Origin: Prosopocoilus inquinatus
Taxonomy: Eukaryota > Arthropoda > Insecta > Coleoptera > Lucanidae
Assembly: GCA_036172665.1 (NCBI GenBank)
Contig: CM069870.1
Span: 61,752,212 to 61,816,211, forward strand
DNA: 64,000 bases
Direction of reading: 5' to 3'
Positions 12,067 through 23,762 of this stretch are shown here, piece after piece; within the stretch, counting starts at the first letter, position 1; each line of letters opens with the position of its first letter. The position numbers were made by a program, and so were the translations under genes. The notes under the pieces are model-generated. The model saw nothing but the letters and a program-made list of their open reading frames with translations, searched no databases and was not told where the DNA came from.

Positions 12067-12254
12067 AAAAATTTTAGTATTTTTTTGGTTAACATCATGA
12101 ACGTAATCTCTAACATTTATAATTTTTAGCATTTATATTTTTTTATAAGTTACTTTGTGTTAACGTATACATATTCTTGTAAATTTAAGTTATTCGCAAA
12201 TGGTCAACTGCAGCATATTTGAAATTTCTTGTAAATTCTTCCAGGTGACTCAGA

Positions 12255-13433
12255 TTTTGAGAGCCCTCGAGAGGAAGGGTGAGAATTTCAGGCTGTTGAA
12301 TAAAGAACGGTACCAACTTTTACTAGAAAACGCTTGTGAGTTAAAATATAAAACCTTATAAGAAACCTTAACGACTAAAGAAGTACGATATTTTTAAATT
12401 GGGAGATGATAAAAAGTTAAGATACCCGGTTAGTGATGTGTCATCGTCAATCCTACATTACGTACACGCAGAGGAAATTTTTAAAATAATCGATCAAACG
12501 CACATAGCTTCTTGAAGATTCTCGAAGAACTTCGTACAGTGTGGAAAGATTTAAAAATGGTTCATGGCAAACCGAGGCACAGCCAGTCACAAGCTCCATG
12601 GAACGCGCAAATCAGAATATAGAAAACATGTTAACGACATGAACAGAACCAAAGAAAACTTCGCAATGGTCTGAAGCTCTAAGGTTTGTCCAATTTATGA
12701 AGAACAGCTTACCATAAAGACATTAAGTGTAGACCATACGAAGCTATGTTTGGTGTTACAGCAAAATGTGGTTTTGCGACTTCATCAAAGCTGAAGAAGA
12801 ACTTGAAGCTTTAATTAACACGGTAGATGGTTTAGTGGAAGAAGCATATGCTGAACACGTGGACCAAGACCAGGAAGAAAAAGCGGAGCAGGTTGAAGAG
12901 TTGGAGCAAGTAAAGAATGCAACACCATCTTTAGCTACTTCAAAATGGACTTCATCGGAGGTTGTCATTTGAGATAAAATCATTTTTATGAAGACTCCTA
13001 AAAGAGAGAATAAGTCAAAACTGCTTTGGAGTGTCAAGCAAAAAAAAATGCAAGAAAAATGAAGCAAATATCGGGAAGAAAGTTTCCAAAGGGCCAGACG
13101 GGACACACTGTAAAAATTTGTGTACCTGAGTTCGACAGAGGAAAAAGTGATTCCAGAAATACTCTTGGAATAATTTTGGAAGTGGATGAGGAAAGAAAGA
13201 CTTGTATGAGATTGGCACCAAAGAAGGACGTTTGGTGCAAAAATATTCCATATTGTGAAGAAAACTTCATATCGAAAGAGAATGTGCCTAAAGTAAGTGT
13301 CTCTCTTCGTGAATGTGCCAGGAAATCGTCCATTAGAGGCGGCCAAGTATTCAAAAAAGGCAATTGCAAAGATAAATGTCTTTCAACAAAATGTAGCTGC
13401 AAGAAGAGTGGAATTCTCCCATTAACAATTTGA
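12255..13433 (+). pseudogene. KRBA2/Ginger-like retroviral-type integrase, decayed
   Basis: Fragments in the order expected for KRAB-A-domain-2-like integrases (a host and transposon family derived from Gypsy/Ginger integrases), in changing frames: LRALERKGENFRLLNKER (12255 on), KKYDIFKLGDDKKLRYPV (12378 on), WKDLKMVHGKPRHSQSQ then SSMERANQNIENM around 12545-12630 (contains the region of the catalytic Glu), LRFVQFMKN and RPYEAMFGVTAK, an acidic stretch rich in E (12790-12930), then the C-terminal 13026-13433 part: SGRKFPKGQTGHTVKICVPE, DVWCKNIPYCEENF and a CxCKKSG zinc-knuckle-like end. Frame changes and stops break it. A GTGAGT after 12335 could be an intron donor, so part of the breakage may be splicing. 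Family name is from memory of motifs. Confidence 0.65.
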
Positions 13434-14100
13434 AAATTTTAAATGGCAAAGTTGGTTTTCTCGATTTTTAAATTTTAGGAGCATTATTTATTTGTAAACA
13501 AACGTCAGATACTTTTTACTATTACCGAATCAACCCTAGTATTTTACTGTTTTTAGTTTAATATTTAATAATAAGTTATTCTGTTAACAATAAAAAATAA
13601 TAATCAAGTGAAAAAGTATATTCGTTTATTTCACTTGATTTTTATTTTCTTATTAGTAAACACAATATAAAAATAAGTGTTCGTATAAGAATATCTTAAA
13701 GATAACTGTTAAACTAAGACTGAGAAAATAACCTTAGCCCTTAAGTTGTTAATGAGTACTGCGCCATCTAGCAGTATTTACAAAAATAATTATATATACA
13801 TACTAATCGATTTATCACATTAACAGTAACATATTCACTAATTGAGAACCTAAAATTTCCACCACGTGATTTTAATATAGTAAGCAATCTGTAATCTTAA
13901 TGCTTCCGAAATTGTCTCCCCGGCGGTTAGAAAAGTAAGAACAAATCTACGTTATTTACGTTTACTTTGCGACGGGTTCTTAACCCTAATAAAAACTCTT
14001 GGGTTTAGGTACTTATCTTAATCTCAACGCTGCGTTTCACTGTTATTTATATTACAGAATACAATATGAAATTTATAATAAGTCCAAGTCAGTTGGCCGT
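13434..14100. other. No gene: spacer
   Basis: AT-rich. Contains a short inverted pair CAAGTGAAAAAGTATATTCG near 13605-13640 (TCAAGTGAAA against TTTCACTTGA). Confidence 0.4.
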
Positions 14101-14104
14101 ATTC

Positions 14105-14235
14105 CTAACGCAGAAGTACCACTAGGATCAAACTTGAGACCTCTACCATTCCTAATTTTAGAAATTTGGTTTTTAACTGAATTGGAAGTATTCTTTTATG
14201 GATGGTGCAGAAGTTTCTTTAAAAATCTCTTCTGA
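14105..14235 (+). pseudogene. Jockey-like RT motif B remnant
   Basis: The frame reads AEVPLGSNLRPLPFLILEI, a decayed form of the RT motif G-V-P-Q-G-S-x-L-G-P-L-L-F. A sister fragment lies at 15228. Too short to assign a clade. Confidence 0.6.
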
Positions 14236-15227
14236 TCAGAATACAAGAATCCTAAATTGACAAAAAAAACAAAATTAAAAGCGAGTGAGGTTTAATTAAT
14301 TTTTTGGAACCCCGATTGTTCTTCCCAAAACATAGTCTAATATTTTTTTATTTCATTTTTTATTTTTTAAATTAAAGAAGAAATAATAATCTCTATCAAA
14401 TATAATATTGAAAAATGATCTGTCACACCTTTTTAGACAATATGAGATAAACTTCCGGGGCGATGGGAATTAAGCTGGCGTGAAACTTCGCTTACCTCGA
14501 ACTTTTAAGCTGTAAGCGTGTTTATTCGGCGTTATTAGATGAGGCAGCGTTTAAAACAAGAAAACAAACAGCACAAACCATAACAAATTACTTCATAGTT
14601 GAGCGTGTTACATAAGAAGATGAAGCTGGGCTCCGTAATAAATAGTTACGTCGTTACAAATTTACTTACGCTTGCTTGGATGCCTTATTTTTCGCCAGTC
14701 ACGACATGTCTAATTGTAAGAATTAGATTAGATACTATCAGTTTAAAAAAAAAGCTTCGAGCGTTGGTGAGTATTGTGGCTTCTGGAAAATTAGTTTAAA
14801 CTTTAGGTTTTCAGACATAACTGAATGCACGGCATGTAGAGAAAGGTCAGACGTGATGCACATAATTAGTTAAAATCGAAACTGCTTGTTTTGCGACGAG
14901 ATAATAACGCCTCTTGTAAATTGACAAACACCAAACGAAAATTATTAACATTTACAGTGAGCTAGGCGGTTGTATGAGTGTAAATTATAAAATCACCAGA
15001 TAGTTCGCACCAAAGGACATGTGATTAGAAGTGAGATACAGTACAATAGAATAGAAAAGTCTAAGATGAGAACAAGATGAAAACAAAAATGAAAGAGATA
15101 CTGCAGCGTTTGACACTGAGTCATAAACCACCGTACCCGAGAAAACTTTCGAGAAAGTTGAAAATTATGGAAACTTTTTGGATAAAATTAGCCAGGCAAA
15201 TATGCTTGATAATTTCCCAAAAAGGAT

Positions 15228-15310
15228 GTAGAATTGCCTCCAGGATCAAACTTGAGGCCTCTACTTTTCCTCATTTTAGAAACTTTGTTTTTACTCCTCG
15301 CTTGGATAAA
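15228..15310 (+). pseudogene. Jockey-like RT motif B remnant
   Basis: Reads VELPPGSNLRPLLFLILET, the same motif and almost the same text as at 14105. The two may be a duplicated LINE scrap about 1.1 kb apart. Confidence 0.6.
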
Positions 15311-16280
15311 CAATATCTTAAATTGTAAAAGAATATATTGTGACATCAGCCAGGAAGATACTTGATCGAAAGAATAGAAAAAAACCAAGATGAAGACCAA
15401 GATGAAACTAAAGATGCAGCATTAAGATTAAATATCCTAATGGTATTTGGTTTTATAATACCAGAGAAAAAAATAAGGAAGTTGTAAATTTATCATGGAA
15501 GGGTATGGAAGATGTCAAAAAAGTAACAGTGAGATTGCGATATCAACAGAAAAACTCAACTGGTTTTGCAGAGAAAAGAAGCTCAAGTAGAAGAAGTTAC
15601 TTTGACTTATTTTTGGAAATCTAAGCCTTTTGGATAAATCAACTGGTCCAAAACGTGAACTATAATTTTCCAATGGGATGCAGAATTAGAACAAAAATTG
15701 TTCACTTGACTATTTGTCTTTAACTACATTTGGTTTTTAACTAAGTACGATTAGAAATTATTATAATAAAATTTCTGAAACATTGCTGACACTTCTTACC
15801 AATCGATATATGAATTCTACGAAAAACATAAACCGTTCGTTTTTCGTCGATGGAGCAGTTTCTCCCATTTAGCGCTCTCATAATTGAGTGAAACCGATCG
15901 AAAGTGAGTGTGTGCGTCTGCTGCCCGTCATTAGTGTCTGGACGCGGAGCTTGCTAAAAATATGAAACCTAGCTTAAACAAAAAGCGTTACTCACATATT
16001 TGCCTTTATGTTTAGTAATGATTAATGGAGTTCTGAATGACAGCTGATCTATGCCAGGTTAAAACAGAAATTTCAATCGGTTAATTAGCTCACGAATTCA
16101 TATCGTGCACAGACTTCAGTGTCTTTGTGATGCTTAAGCAAAAGTAAATTACACTTTTTTTAATGGAAAGCAAACATGGAAGCTTTACTTTCAAGCTAGC
16201 AGTAATAAAGGAGACAGCAGTTGCTCGGAAACAAATAACCTATTAAAAAGAATGTCTTGCCACAGTGGTCTTTTATTAAT
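15311..16280. other. No gene: spacer
   Basis: AT-rich without recognisable genes. A slightly GC-richer patch lies at 15840-15960. Confidence 0.4.
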
Positions 16281-16554
16281 AGATGCGTATTTCTACAGCT
16301 AAACTGACGTCTTCAGTAGAAATCCAAACATACACTCCCACAGGTGAAAAACATTTTGTGTAATCTTTAGTTGCATGAGCTAAAGGATATTCTCCTCACC
16401 AAATATGGAAATCTATTGGTAGATGCGTATTTCTACATCTAAACTGACGTCTTCAGTAGAAATCCAAACATACACTCCGACAGGTGAAAAACATTTTGTG
16501 TAATCTTTAGTTGGCATGAGCTAAAGAATATTCTCCTCACCAAATATGGAAATC
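16281..16554 (+). repeat. Tandem duplication, ~140-bp unit, two copies
   Basis: Unit 1 is 16281-16420 and unit 2 is 16421-16554. Both begin AGATGCGTATTTCTACA and end CACCAAATATGGAAATCT. They differ at only a handful of positions, so the duplication is young. Confidence 0.9.
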
Positions 16555-16624
16555 TTTTCGTTGGAGACGCAGTATCCAGTTTCACACCAACTTTAGATTC
16601 CGAGGTAGATAAGACGTTTTGATA

Positions 16625-16940
16625 ACTGATAGCTATAGAGGGATAAATTAAAGAGATGGATATACGGGATAGACAGATGGAGATGGCGGATAAATGAATG
16701 AGGTAGATAAAATGATGGATGCAGTGAAAACTGTCGGACGAAATTGATGGATGAACGAGATAAAGAGATAGATGAGACAGATGGATAGACGAGATTGAAG
16801 GTTAGCGACCTACTCGAATAGACGAGATAAATAAGTAAACTGGTTGGAGGAGACTAGCAAGATAAATGGATAAATCAGACATATTGTTTGAAGAGATAGA
16901 TAAATAGATGATATAGAAAATGAACGAGATAGGTGAATAA
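16625..16940 (+). repeat. Degenerate GATA/GATG-rich simple repeat
   Basis: Repeated variants of GATAGATGGA, GATAAATGAA and GAGATAGATG over about 300 bp. No unit is well preserved. Confidence 0.75.
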
Positions 16941-17749
16941 ATGGGTTATAAAGTGTTTTTAATTTGTGAGTGTGTGTGTGTTTACTGAAGATGGCAGTAA
17001 TCTAAATATATCGAAAGAGTAGAAGTAAACAAAAAGAAAAGATTAACATTTAATTACTTTAAACAATCTTCAGATTTTTTCTTTCTAATCAAATTCGTTA
17101 TGTCCTTGTAAGCAGAGCTCAGTAAGATTCGTTCATCTTCGCTTTCTCTTTCCAGTCTTCAACTTCTTTTAATCCATTATCACTGACTTCTCGACTTTCT
17201 GGTTAATGCCCCTTGTGGTTTAAAGTAAAGATTTTGGTGTGTAATTTCTTTAGAAGTATTCCTTCCGATACAAAGCTTTGTTTAGAGTCTAAATTTGTTC
17301 TGTCTTTTAGAGGCTACTTTTAGAGGCTACTTTTCCGTCCCATCTTATTACTATTTCATTTCCTGTGGTTCTTAGCGGATGATTATTAAATTAATTTAAT
17401 TTTCTAAGAGCAACAAGTGCAAAAGCATTACTTATTAGGACATTTAACTTTGATGTAATAAATTTATTTTGCTTTATAAAATCAGACCTACCACACTATA
17501 TAACGAATGCAGTATTTTTTTGTTAACAACGATACCCTTAGAGAACCTTCTAGTACATTTTTAGCACCATCTAGATTAGGCATCGAATCTTCTGGAAGCA
17601 TTGAGACGTTGAAAATTATAAAAATGTATTTATGGGTAGTACTCTGAAATCAATTTAAGAAACCATAATGACGCTACGTTAACAAAAATCCAGAAGACAT
17701 TTTCTGCATCATGTTTCATGACGGGCTTTCAGTTTAATTTTTCTTTTTC
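16941..17749. other. No gene: spacer
   Basis: Contains a short direct repeat TTTTAGAGGCTACTTTTAGA (17310-17335) and otherwise AT-rich sequence. Confidence 0.4.
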
Positions 17750-18445
17750 ATGAATTTCGGTCCTGTGCTAATGTTTTTATTTTGTACCGGCGAATTCCTT
17801 GTTTTTTTGTTGCCTCTTCTTTCCATCTTAATCGTAATCTTCCTACTATGTTCCTTGCGCTGTCTGGCTTCATATATTTTTTGGATATTCTGTTATCCTT
17901 CATTCTTTGTAAATGTCCTAATCATCTTAATTGATTATTCTTCTATTACATTTTCTATCGGTTTTATTTTCAGGTCTTCCGTTATTGCCTTGTTTGTTAT
18001 CTTGTCCATTCTATAAATTCCTTGTGTTCCTCTTAAAAATCTTTTACTTTTATTTACTTTTGATATACTTCAGGATCTCAGACTACAGATTGTGGAAGGT
18101 CTTACCACTTTCTATTGGTTTCTCTTTTTGTCCACAAAAAATATATTTTTAAGTATATTAACCTTCCTCCCTTTGCCATTGTTTCTGTGATTTCTTTGTC
18201 TACTTTTCCGTTGTATTCTATCATTATTCTCAGTTTCCCATTCTTGTTTTAGTCCAATATTTGATGTGAATTCATTAGATTCGTCATTATGTGTTCTTAT
18301 CTTGTTTACAGTGTTTTGTAGAGGGCTTAGACTATTCAATGAATTCCTTCTCTACCCTCTTTTTCCTTAAGCAATCCCAGACGTCGTCTCAATTTACCCT
18401 ATGAAAAGCTTTTTTCAGATCGATGAAAACAATATGTGTAAGAAT
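17750..18445 (-). pseudogene. LINE reverse transcriptase, middle and C-terminal part, decayed
   Basis: The minus strand shows, in order, VFIDLKKAFHRVN*DDVWDC (RT motif A, one in-frame stop, 18430-18365), NEFTSNIGLKQ (before motif B, about 18270), and the typical post-RT tail: RMDKITNKAITEDLKIKPIE then RHLQRMKDNRISKKY and RLRLRWKEEA (18010-17780). Known LINEs have the corresponding W-Y-G-H-x-x-R-M and R-G-R-P-R-L-R-W motifs. The catalytic ADD box region is deleted. Together with the minus-strand fragment at 19500-19718 it forms one element in the correct order. Confidence 0.75.
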
Positions 18446-19499
18446 CCAGATTCTTAGGATAATTATTTTTATAATTTAGTATGCTTATTTAATTCGGATT
18501 TATTATTAAGTTAGAATTCGTATTATGACTCATGAAGAATACAAAACACGTGCAGCGTTATGCAACGAAAGCATTCGTCAAGCTTGCCATGTATGTACCG
18601 AGAAATTAGATCAAGGGCATTCATATCGCTGGAACATCGGCGATAAAAGAAATAATTATGTAAGGAGGATGAATCATGCAGAAGAGCCTTGATCGAATCT
18701 TGATGCTAGAAAAATTAGAATTAGCCATCAAGGTTTATCTCATTACCAAAGCTGACGTAGACCAAAAGGAGGTCATCTGATCCCAATAAGTAGGTAACTT
18801 TTCAGATCACAAGGGGAGTTCGACAAGACAGTTGCCCGAGAGGGTTTGTCACGACAGTTGGCACAAACTCCTGTCATCTAGAAAAGTGCTTCTTCGATTC
18901 CGAATGTAATTTAGTTTGTGCGTCACGAGTCATAAAGTTTTAAATCATTTTTTTTAATCAGTCAACTTTCTAAATTTATTTTAATTTAAAAGTGTACCTA
19001 AGAAGCATCCACGATCGGCGAGAGTGAGTTTAAGTAACAAAGATCTAACAAATGTTCTTAGATATAAACTGATTTTTGTTAATCTTTCCTTCTCTCTTTC
19101 ATACTGTAGCTTTAATTTTATGTTAATTGTCAAATTTTACTTATTAATTTAATTCACATATTATTTCGTTTGTAATTACTTTTTTGTTTGAATATACTTT
19201 GTAATGTAAAGTTGGATTCTTTATTTAAACGATAATAAGAAATGACTTTTTAAGAAAACATAAAAGAGATAAGGAGTGAACACTTTTCGACAATTCCAAA
19301 AACAAATATTAGTAGACACTATTCGAGCTATTCGGGGAAAACGATTTGGAAATCGATTTCTGGCTTTCCATGCTAAAACCAGGGCGCTACTAACAAAGAA
19401 ATCGAAATTCAATATTGTACGGATTGCTAAAAGAATTGGGGACAAAAGGGGATGGAAAGTGAGTTTCCAACCCCCGTCCGACGTGCGCGTTTCTACATA
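18446..19499. other. Unassigned ~1.05-kb block between two halves of a LINE
   Basis: The RT finger fragment (19500-19718) and motif A onward (18445 down) are both minus strand and in the right order, but about 1.05 kb apart instead of the ~200 bp expected, so this block may be an insertion. It begins near TGTGTAAGAATCC and contains a small plus-strand frame reading MTHEEYKTRAALCNE (from about 18525). Insertion ends are not identified. Confidence 0.4.
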
Positions 19500-19718
19500 T
19501 GTACTTATGTAATACATTGGTGTTCCAGTACTGGGAGATTTCTTTTATACTAAGGATATGGTTAAGTAAATCTTTGAATACTTCCTGTGCTTCTTGTCCC
19601 ATATATTTCAACACTTCTGGTGATACCCCATCTTGCCCGGTTGCTTTTCCTGGGTTTACTTTGCCAACGGCGAGCGCAATTTCCTCCTCTGATAAATCCG
19701 AGAAATCCAAATGATAAC
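19500..19718 (-). pseudogene. LINE reverse transcriptase, N-terminal RT fragment
   Basis: Reads LSEEEIALAVGKVNPGKATG, then QDGVSPEVLKYMGQEAQEVF and KDLLNHI, the finger region of a LINE RT (P-G-K-A-T-G-x-D-G-I). It is cut off at about W-N-T-N, before P-x-x-K. A truncated SINE copy abuts its upstream end at 19718. Confidence 0.8.
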
Positions 19719-19816
19719 GCCTGAAAGGTTCGAATGGTAAGGGAAAAAGTAGGGAAAAAATTTGACAGTGCTTCCACTTCAACGGCGAGGAGGTTTGGAA
19801 GCAACAAAGCCATCGA
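19718..19816 (+). repeat. SINE copy 1 (5' part), tRNA-like head
   Basis: Plus-strand sense copy: CGCCTGAAAGGTTCGAATGG (A-box region), then the body segment TTTGACAGTGCTTCCACTTC and ...GCGAGGAGGTTTGGAAGC. The segment between head and body, including the B box, is missing relative to the copy at 29219-29487. Confidence 0.7.
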
Positions 19817-19835
19817 CATTTACAGAAAAAAAATT

Positions 19836-21238
19836 CTTCTGAAATTTGTTTTATAATTTAGGCCTAAATGACATGCTTCACAGTTTGAACCAAATGACGT
19901 CCTCACAGTTTATTTTGTGATTAATAAGAACCCGAATGCCATTTTCTGCAGTTTTCTTTAACGTTTAGAAAGAACTAAATGACCTTGGATGCAAGCAATT
20001 TAAAAGACCAAAATATGCGACGTTAAATATCCAAAATAAGACTCTAATCGCTTCGTGATTTGACCCAAGTGGGGACCTCTCAGTTTGTTCTGTGATTAAC
20101 AGGACCCAAATAACTTTTTCCTTTAATTAAGAAGCCCTAAATGGCCTTGCCCGTAAACAACTTAAAAGACCCAAATGACATGACGTTAAAAAATCCAAAT
20201 AACATCTTGTGAAATTTGTTTTGTAATAAGACCTAAGTGACATGATCCATAGATTGACAAAAGCAACGTCCTCTGAGTTTGTTCTGTGATTAGCAAGATC
20301 CAAATGACGGTGTCTGCAATTTTCTTTAATGTCAAGAAAAGCGAAATGACCTTCTCTGGAAGCAATTTAAAATTGGCCAAAATGACACGACGTTAAATAT
20401 CCAAACGACGACTCTAATTGCTTCATAATTTCACCCAAGTGACGTCCTCTCAATTTGTTCTGTGATTAGCAGGACCCAAACAACATTTCCTTTAACATTC
20501 AGAAGCCTTAAATGGTCTTCTCTTTTCTGCAAAACGGTTTTATAATTAAGACGAAAATGACATGCTCCTTGGTATGATCCAAACGACGTGCTCTCAATTT
20601 GTTCTGTAATTAACAAGGCCCAAATGATATTTTCTGCGTTGTTTAACATTCTGCAATCAATTTAAATGACCTAAATCAATCTATTTATTCTGTGACTAAC
20701 AAAGCCCAACTGATATCTTCTGCATTTTTAACATATTAAGACCTACGCTGCAGTCATTTTTTTTATTTAGAAAACCCAGAAGGTGCGATGTTAAAAACCC
20801 CAAATAACATTGTTATTTGGGGTTTGCAATTTGTTTTCTAATTAAGACCTAAATGACATGCTTCACAGTTTGACCCAAATGTTTTGTTTTGTGATTAACA
20901 AGAGCTATATAAGTGACATTTTCTTCAACATAAAGAAAGCCTAAAATGACATTCTCCTTTCTTTAAAATTAAGAAATCTTAAATCACCTTCTCTGCAAGC
21001 AGTTTAAAAGACTTAAATGGCACGATGCGACGTTAACAGAAAACAAATGACATTTTCTGCAAATGTTTTATAACTGGAACCTAAGTGACATGCTTCATGG
21101 TTTGACCAAAATAACGTCCCTTCTGTTTGTTTTGTGATTAACATGACCCAAATGACATTTTCTGTGATTTTTTTAATATTAGGAAGACCTAAGTGACCTT
21201 TGCTAGAAGTTTAAAAGACTTAAATGACGCAACGCGAC
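19836..21238. repeat. Degenerate satellite-like tandem array
   Basis: About eight irregular copies of a 145-200-bp unit built from shorter shared phrases: CAAATGACGTCCTCTCAGTT, TTCTGTGATTAACAGGACCC, AAATGACATTTTCTGCA, ACGTTAAATATCCAAA and TTTAATTAAGACCTAAATGACATGCTTCAC. The TGTGATTA phrase recurs near 19915, 20086, 20282, 20458, 20602, 20688, 20887 and 21130. The 7-8-bp core CAAATGAC or CTAAATGAC recurs every 40-90 bp, so a smaller ancestral period is likely. A perfect hairpin, CCCCAAATAACA facing TGTTATTTGGGG, lies at 20797-20823. No ORF. Confidence 0.9.
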
Positions 21239-22100
21239 ACCCCACTTACAATGCTCGTTTTAGTTCTTCTTGAAAAACTAGTTATTCTCTATGAGATCGT
21301 TATATCTATACTTTGAATTATGATGTCTTCTTGTTTTGAGATGATTAAGTATTTCATGTTATTGAACGTCATTTGAGATGGTTTCTTCAAGTGTTTTTAA
21401 TACTACCAACTCAGAGTTTGGTATTAGTGTTCTTGATATATTCATATGGCTGCTTAATGTCTTCATTTTGAATATTTGATCAGTTTCTGACCAGCAACCT
21501 CTAAACCTTGCTAGCCTTTCGTCTTCTGCATACTTCTTCAGTTTCTTGCGTGACTCTTACCTGAAAGATACAACGGATTTATAAATTTGAAATTTTCATA
21601 TCTTGCCTTATCTCACTTTTCAACCAGAGGATATGTTTTAGCTTCCTTTTTCAACCGAATTTTCTGTTTCTTTCTATATCGATACAGAAAAATAATTGAA
21701 ACAATGGATGGATTTTAATGACTGACATACAGACTTAGTGGGTATGCAGTGAGCACAATAATATTTTGTTTGTCCTTTCTATTTCAGCTGTAATTTCATG
21801 ATACTTAAACATTCCAATTTGATATTTATGTTGTCAAGTAGATATACTTTTTTAATAATGAAATTGCGGGAAAGTAGTATAACTCCGGAATTGTGTACTG
21901 TCGAATAAATTAATATTTATGGCGGGAATGGATGCTGTAGACTGGAGGCTTCTAGGATTCGCTTTTTCATCTGGGGGGTAATTTATCACCGAGAACAAAC
22001 GCTGCTCGCGGCTTCAAAATTGTTTGCATTGTTTTTCATACATACAGATGCTCTGTTTATATTACTTCCACTAACGATGTGCTTTTTGTTGCAAGTCCTG
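21239..22100. other. No gene: spacer
   Basis: Mixed AT-rich sequence without repeat or coding signal that I can support. Confidence 0.4.
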
Positions 22101-22106
22101 CGAACA

Positions 22107-22362
22107 TATACATAAATCAGGACGAGTCATCATCGCGCTCACTCAAACCAGAAATCAAGCAAGAATGAGTAAGTGTTGCCTGCATTTTTATCTTTGTGTT
22201 CGTTTATTATGTGTCGGAGTTTTATGCTATCTCTGGTTCCTATCAAATTCAATGCAATATATAAATGCACTTTGGAGATTAAAACTTTTCCGTTTTGAAC
22301 TTGCCATTGCACCCTTTCGAAGTGATTCTTTTTTTGGGAATTCTTGTTTGTCAGTAGAATAA
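22107..22362 (+). CDS. Candidate promoter plus short secreted-type ORF (hypothetical)
   Basis: A TATA-like TATACATAAAT at 22107 is followed 34 bp later by an initiator-like TCACTC (A at 22141), then an ATG at 22165. The frame runs 65 codons and begins MSKCCLHFYLCVRLLCVGVL, which resembles a signal peptide. A GTAAGT immediately after the second codon (ATGAGTAAGTG) could instead be a splice donor, making this a first exon that codes for only a few residues. No homologue recognised. Both readings are speculative. Confidence 0.25.
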
Positions 22363-23275
22363 TCCGTTTAGTTGCAATTCTTGTTTCTTGACAATAGAAT
22401 GTTATTACTCTCTATCCTCTTGTAACCATTTATTTTGTCATTATTCCTAACAAGTAAAAATGGTGATTTTGTTATTGCAAGGGAAGTTTATATCCAATCA
22501 GTTAAACGTGATCAATTTATAATAAGATGTACGATCACGAGCTGTAAATTTTATACGTTCTCTATTTTCTATTATGTACGTAATTATTTATAGTCGGAGG
22601 AGCGAGGTATAAGTAGTATAAATAAAGCTAGAAATTTTAGCACGGTTCTCAAATGTTAAAGGAGATGGCGACATTGCACAGGCGAAGTAGTAAAAATACT
22701 TTGCATAAAATATGCATCGGTGGAATAGCTGCGAGAGAAAGCTGCTGAAACGGCAAGCTGTAAATTAGTAAACACACTGTTTTTCTATTATTACACAGAT
22801 GGCTGTGATGAGTATTCCGGCATTCTCAAAATGCCCCTTATGCGAATATACATAGAAGTTCCTAAGGTGTACCTAGATTAATAATTAATCGTATCAAAAA
22901 TAAGAATAAAGAAAACGCCAACAAGATCAAATTTAGAATAATTTTGTAACGTTGAAAAGGTTTAAAGAAAATTCAACAACCTTTTTTATTGACGCGTATT
23001 GAGCGTATCATAAATGTTCCTTTTAAACAAATCAAATGCAAGAAGATTTTTGCATAGGAACGTACACATTATATTCTTTTTATGTTCTAAATTTCATAGA
23101 CAATAAAATCTAGATGAATATACATAATTTTTTTAAAAAGCCTTTCCCAAAACAGATCATTTAATTTTTTATAAATTTTATGATTTTTTGAAATACTTAA
23201 TCAGTTTGCTTTCGTCGTATGTGCTGAACAGAATGCATTCAGTTAGACATAATTTTTTCTTGTAAATACGAAGCA
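22363..23275. other. No gene: spacer
   Basis: AT-rich, nothing recognised. Confidence 0.4.
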
Positions 23276-23480
23276 GACTCAGGGGTGTCGCACGAATCGA
23301 ATTTAGGACCTCTTCTATTTCTTGCTGTTTATTATTATTATTGACTTAGATATTATATATTATACTATTATTATTGACTTAGATATCTTGTTTTCTGCTG
23401 ATGATATGATTTCTTTTTGAAATTGCAATCACTTAGGGCTGCATTTCAATGGATACCACTGTTCGCTGGTGCTAAGGTCC
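23276..23480 (+). pseudogene. Jockey-like RT motif B to C remnant
   Basis: Across several indels the frames read GVARIE..NLGPLLFLAVYYYY and LFSADDMISF, i.e. RT motif B followed by the (F/Y)-x-D-D catalytic box. A TTATTATTATTATTGACTTAGATAT segment is duplicated between them. Same LINE type as the scraps at 14105 and 15228. Confidence 0.65.
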
Positions 23481-23607
23481 TCCGTCGCCTTTCTCTTGCA
23501 CTTATTTTTTAGCATTGTCACGTTAGAAAAATTCTAAATTCTTTTTTACTTTTGCAGCTATACGTATATTTTTCAATTCAATAAAAAAATTGTCTTAATT
23601 CCACAAG

Positions 23608-23762
23608 TACGGTCATCGACTCAGGATCTTGTCTGTCACTAATTGCCATCGTTTGCTTTGCTTGCAGATCAAAGTTCTTTTCTGTCTTTGTAGCGTACGC
23701 AAAATTAACGTTTTAATGGAGGGAATTCCATGTCAAATGAAATCCAAGTCGTTTGACCTTAC
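23608..23762 (+). repeat. Dispersed repeat, copy 2 (first copy at 7095)
   Basis: Blocks ACGGTCATCGACTCAGGAT, GTTTGCTTTGCTTGCAGATC and GGGAATTCCATGTCAAAT align in order with 7095-7341. Flanking text downstream (AGCAGCGGATC, GCAATTAACGTGCTCGC) also resembles 7025-7065, but there it lies upstream, so the copies are rearranged. Confidence 0.7.

Noticed and set aside
12756..13402. Long minus-strand frames opposite the integrase relic
   Set aside because: They are antisense shadows of the plus-strand KRBA2-like fragments, which carry the recognisable motifs.
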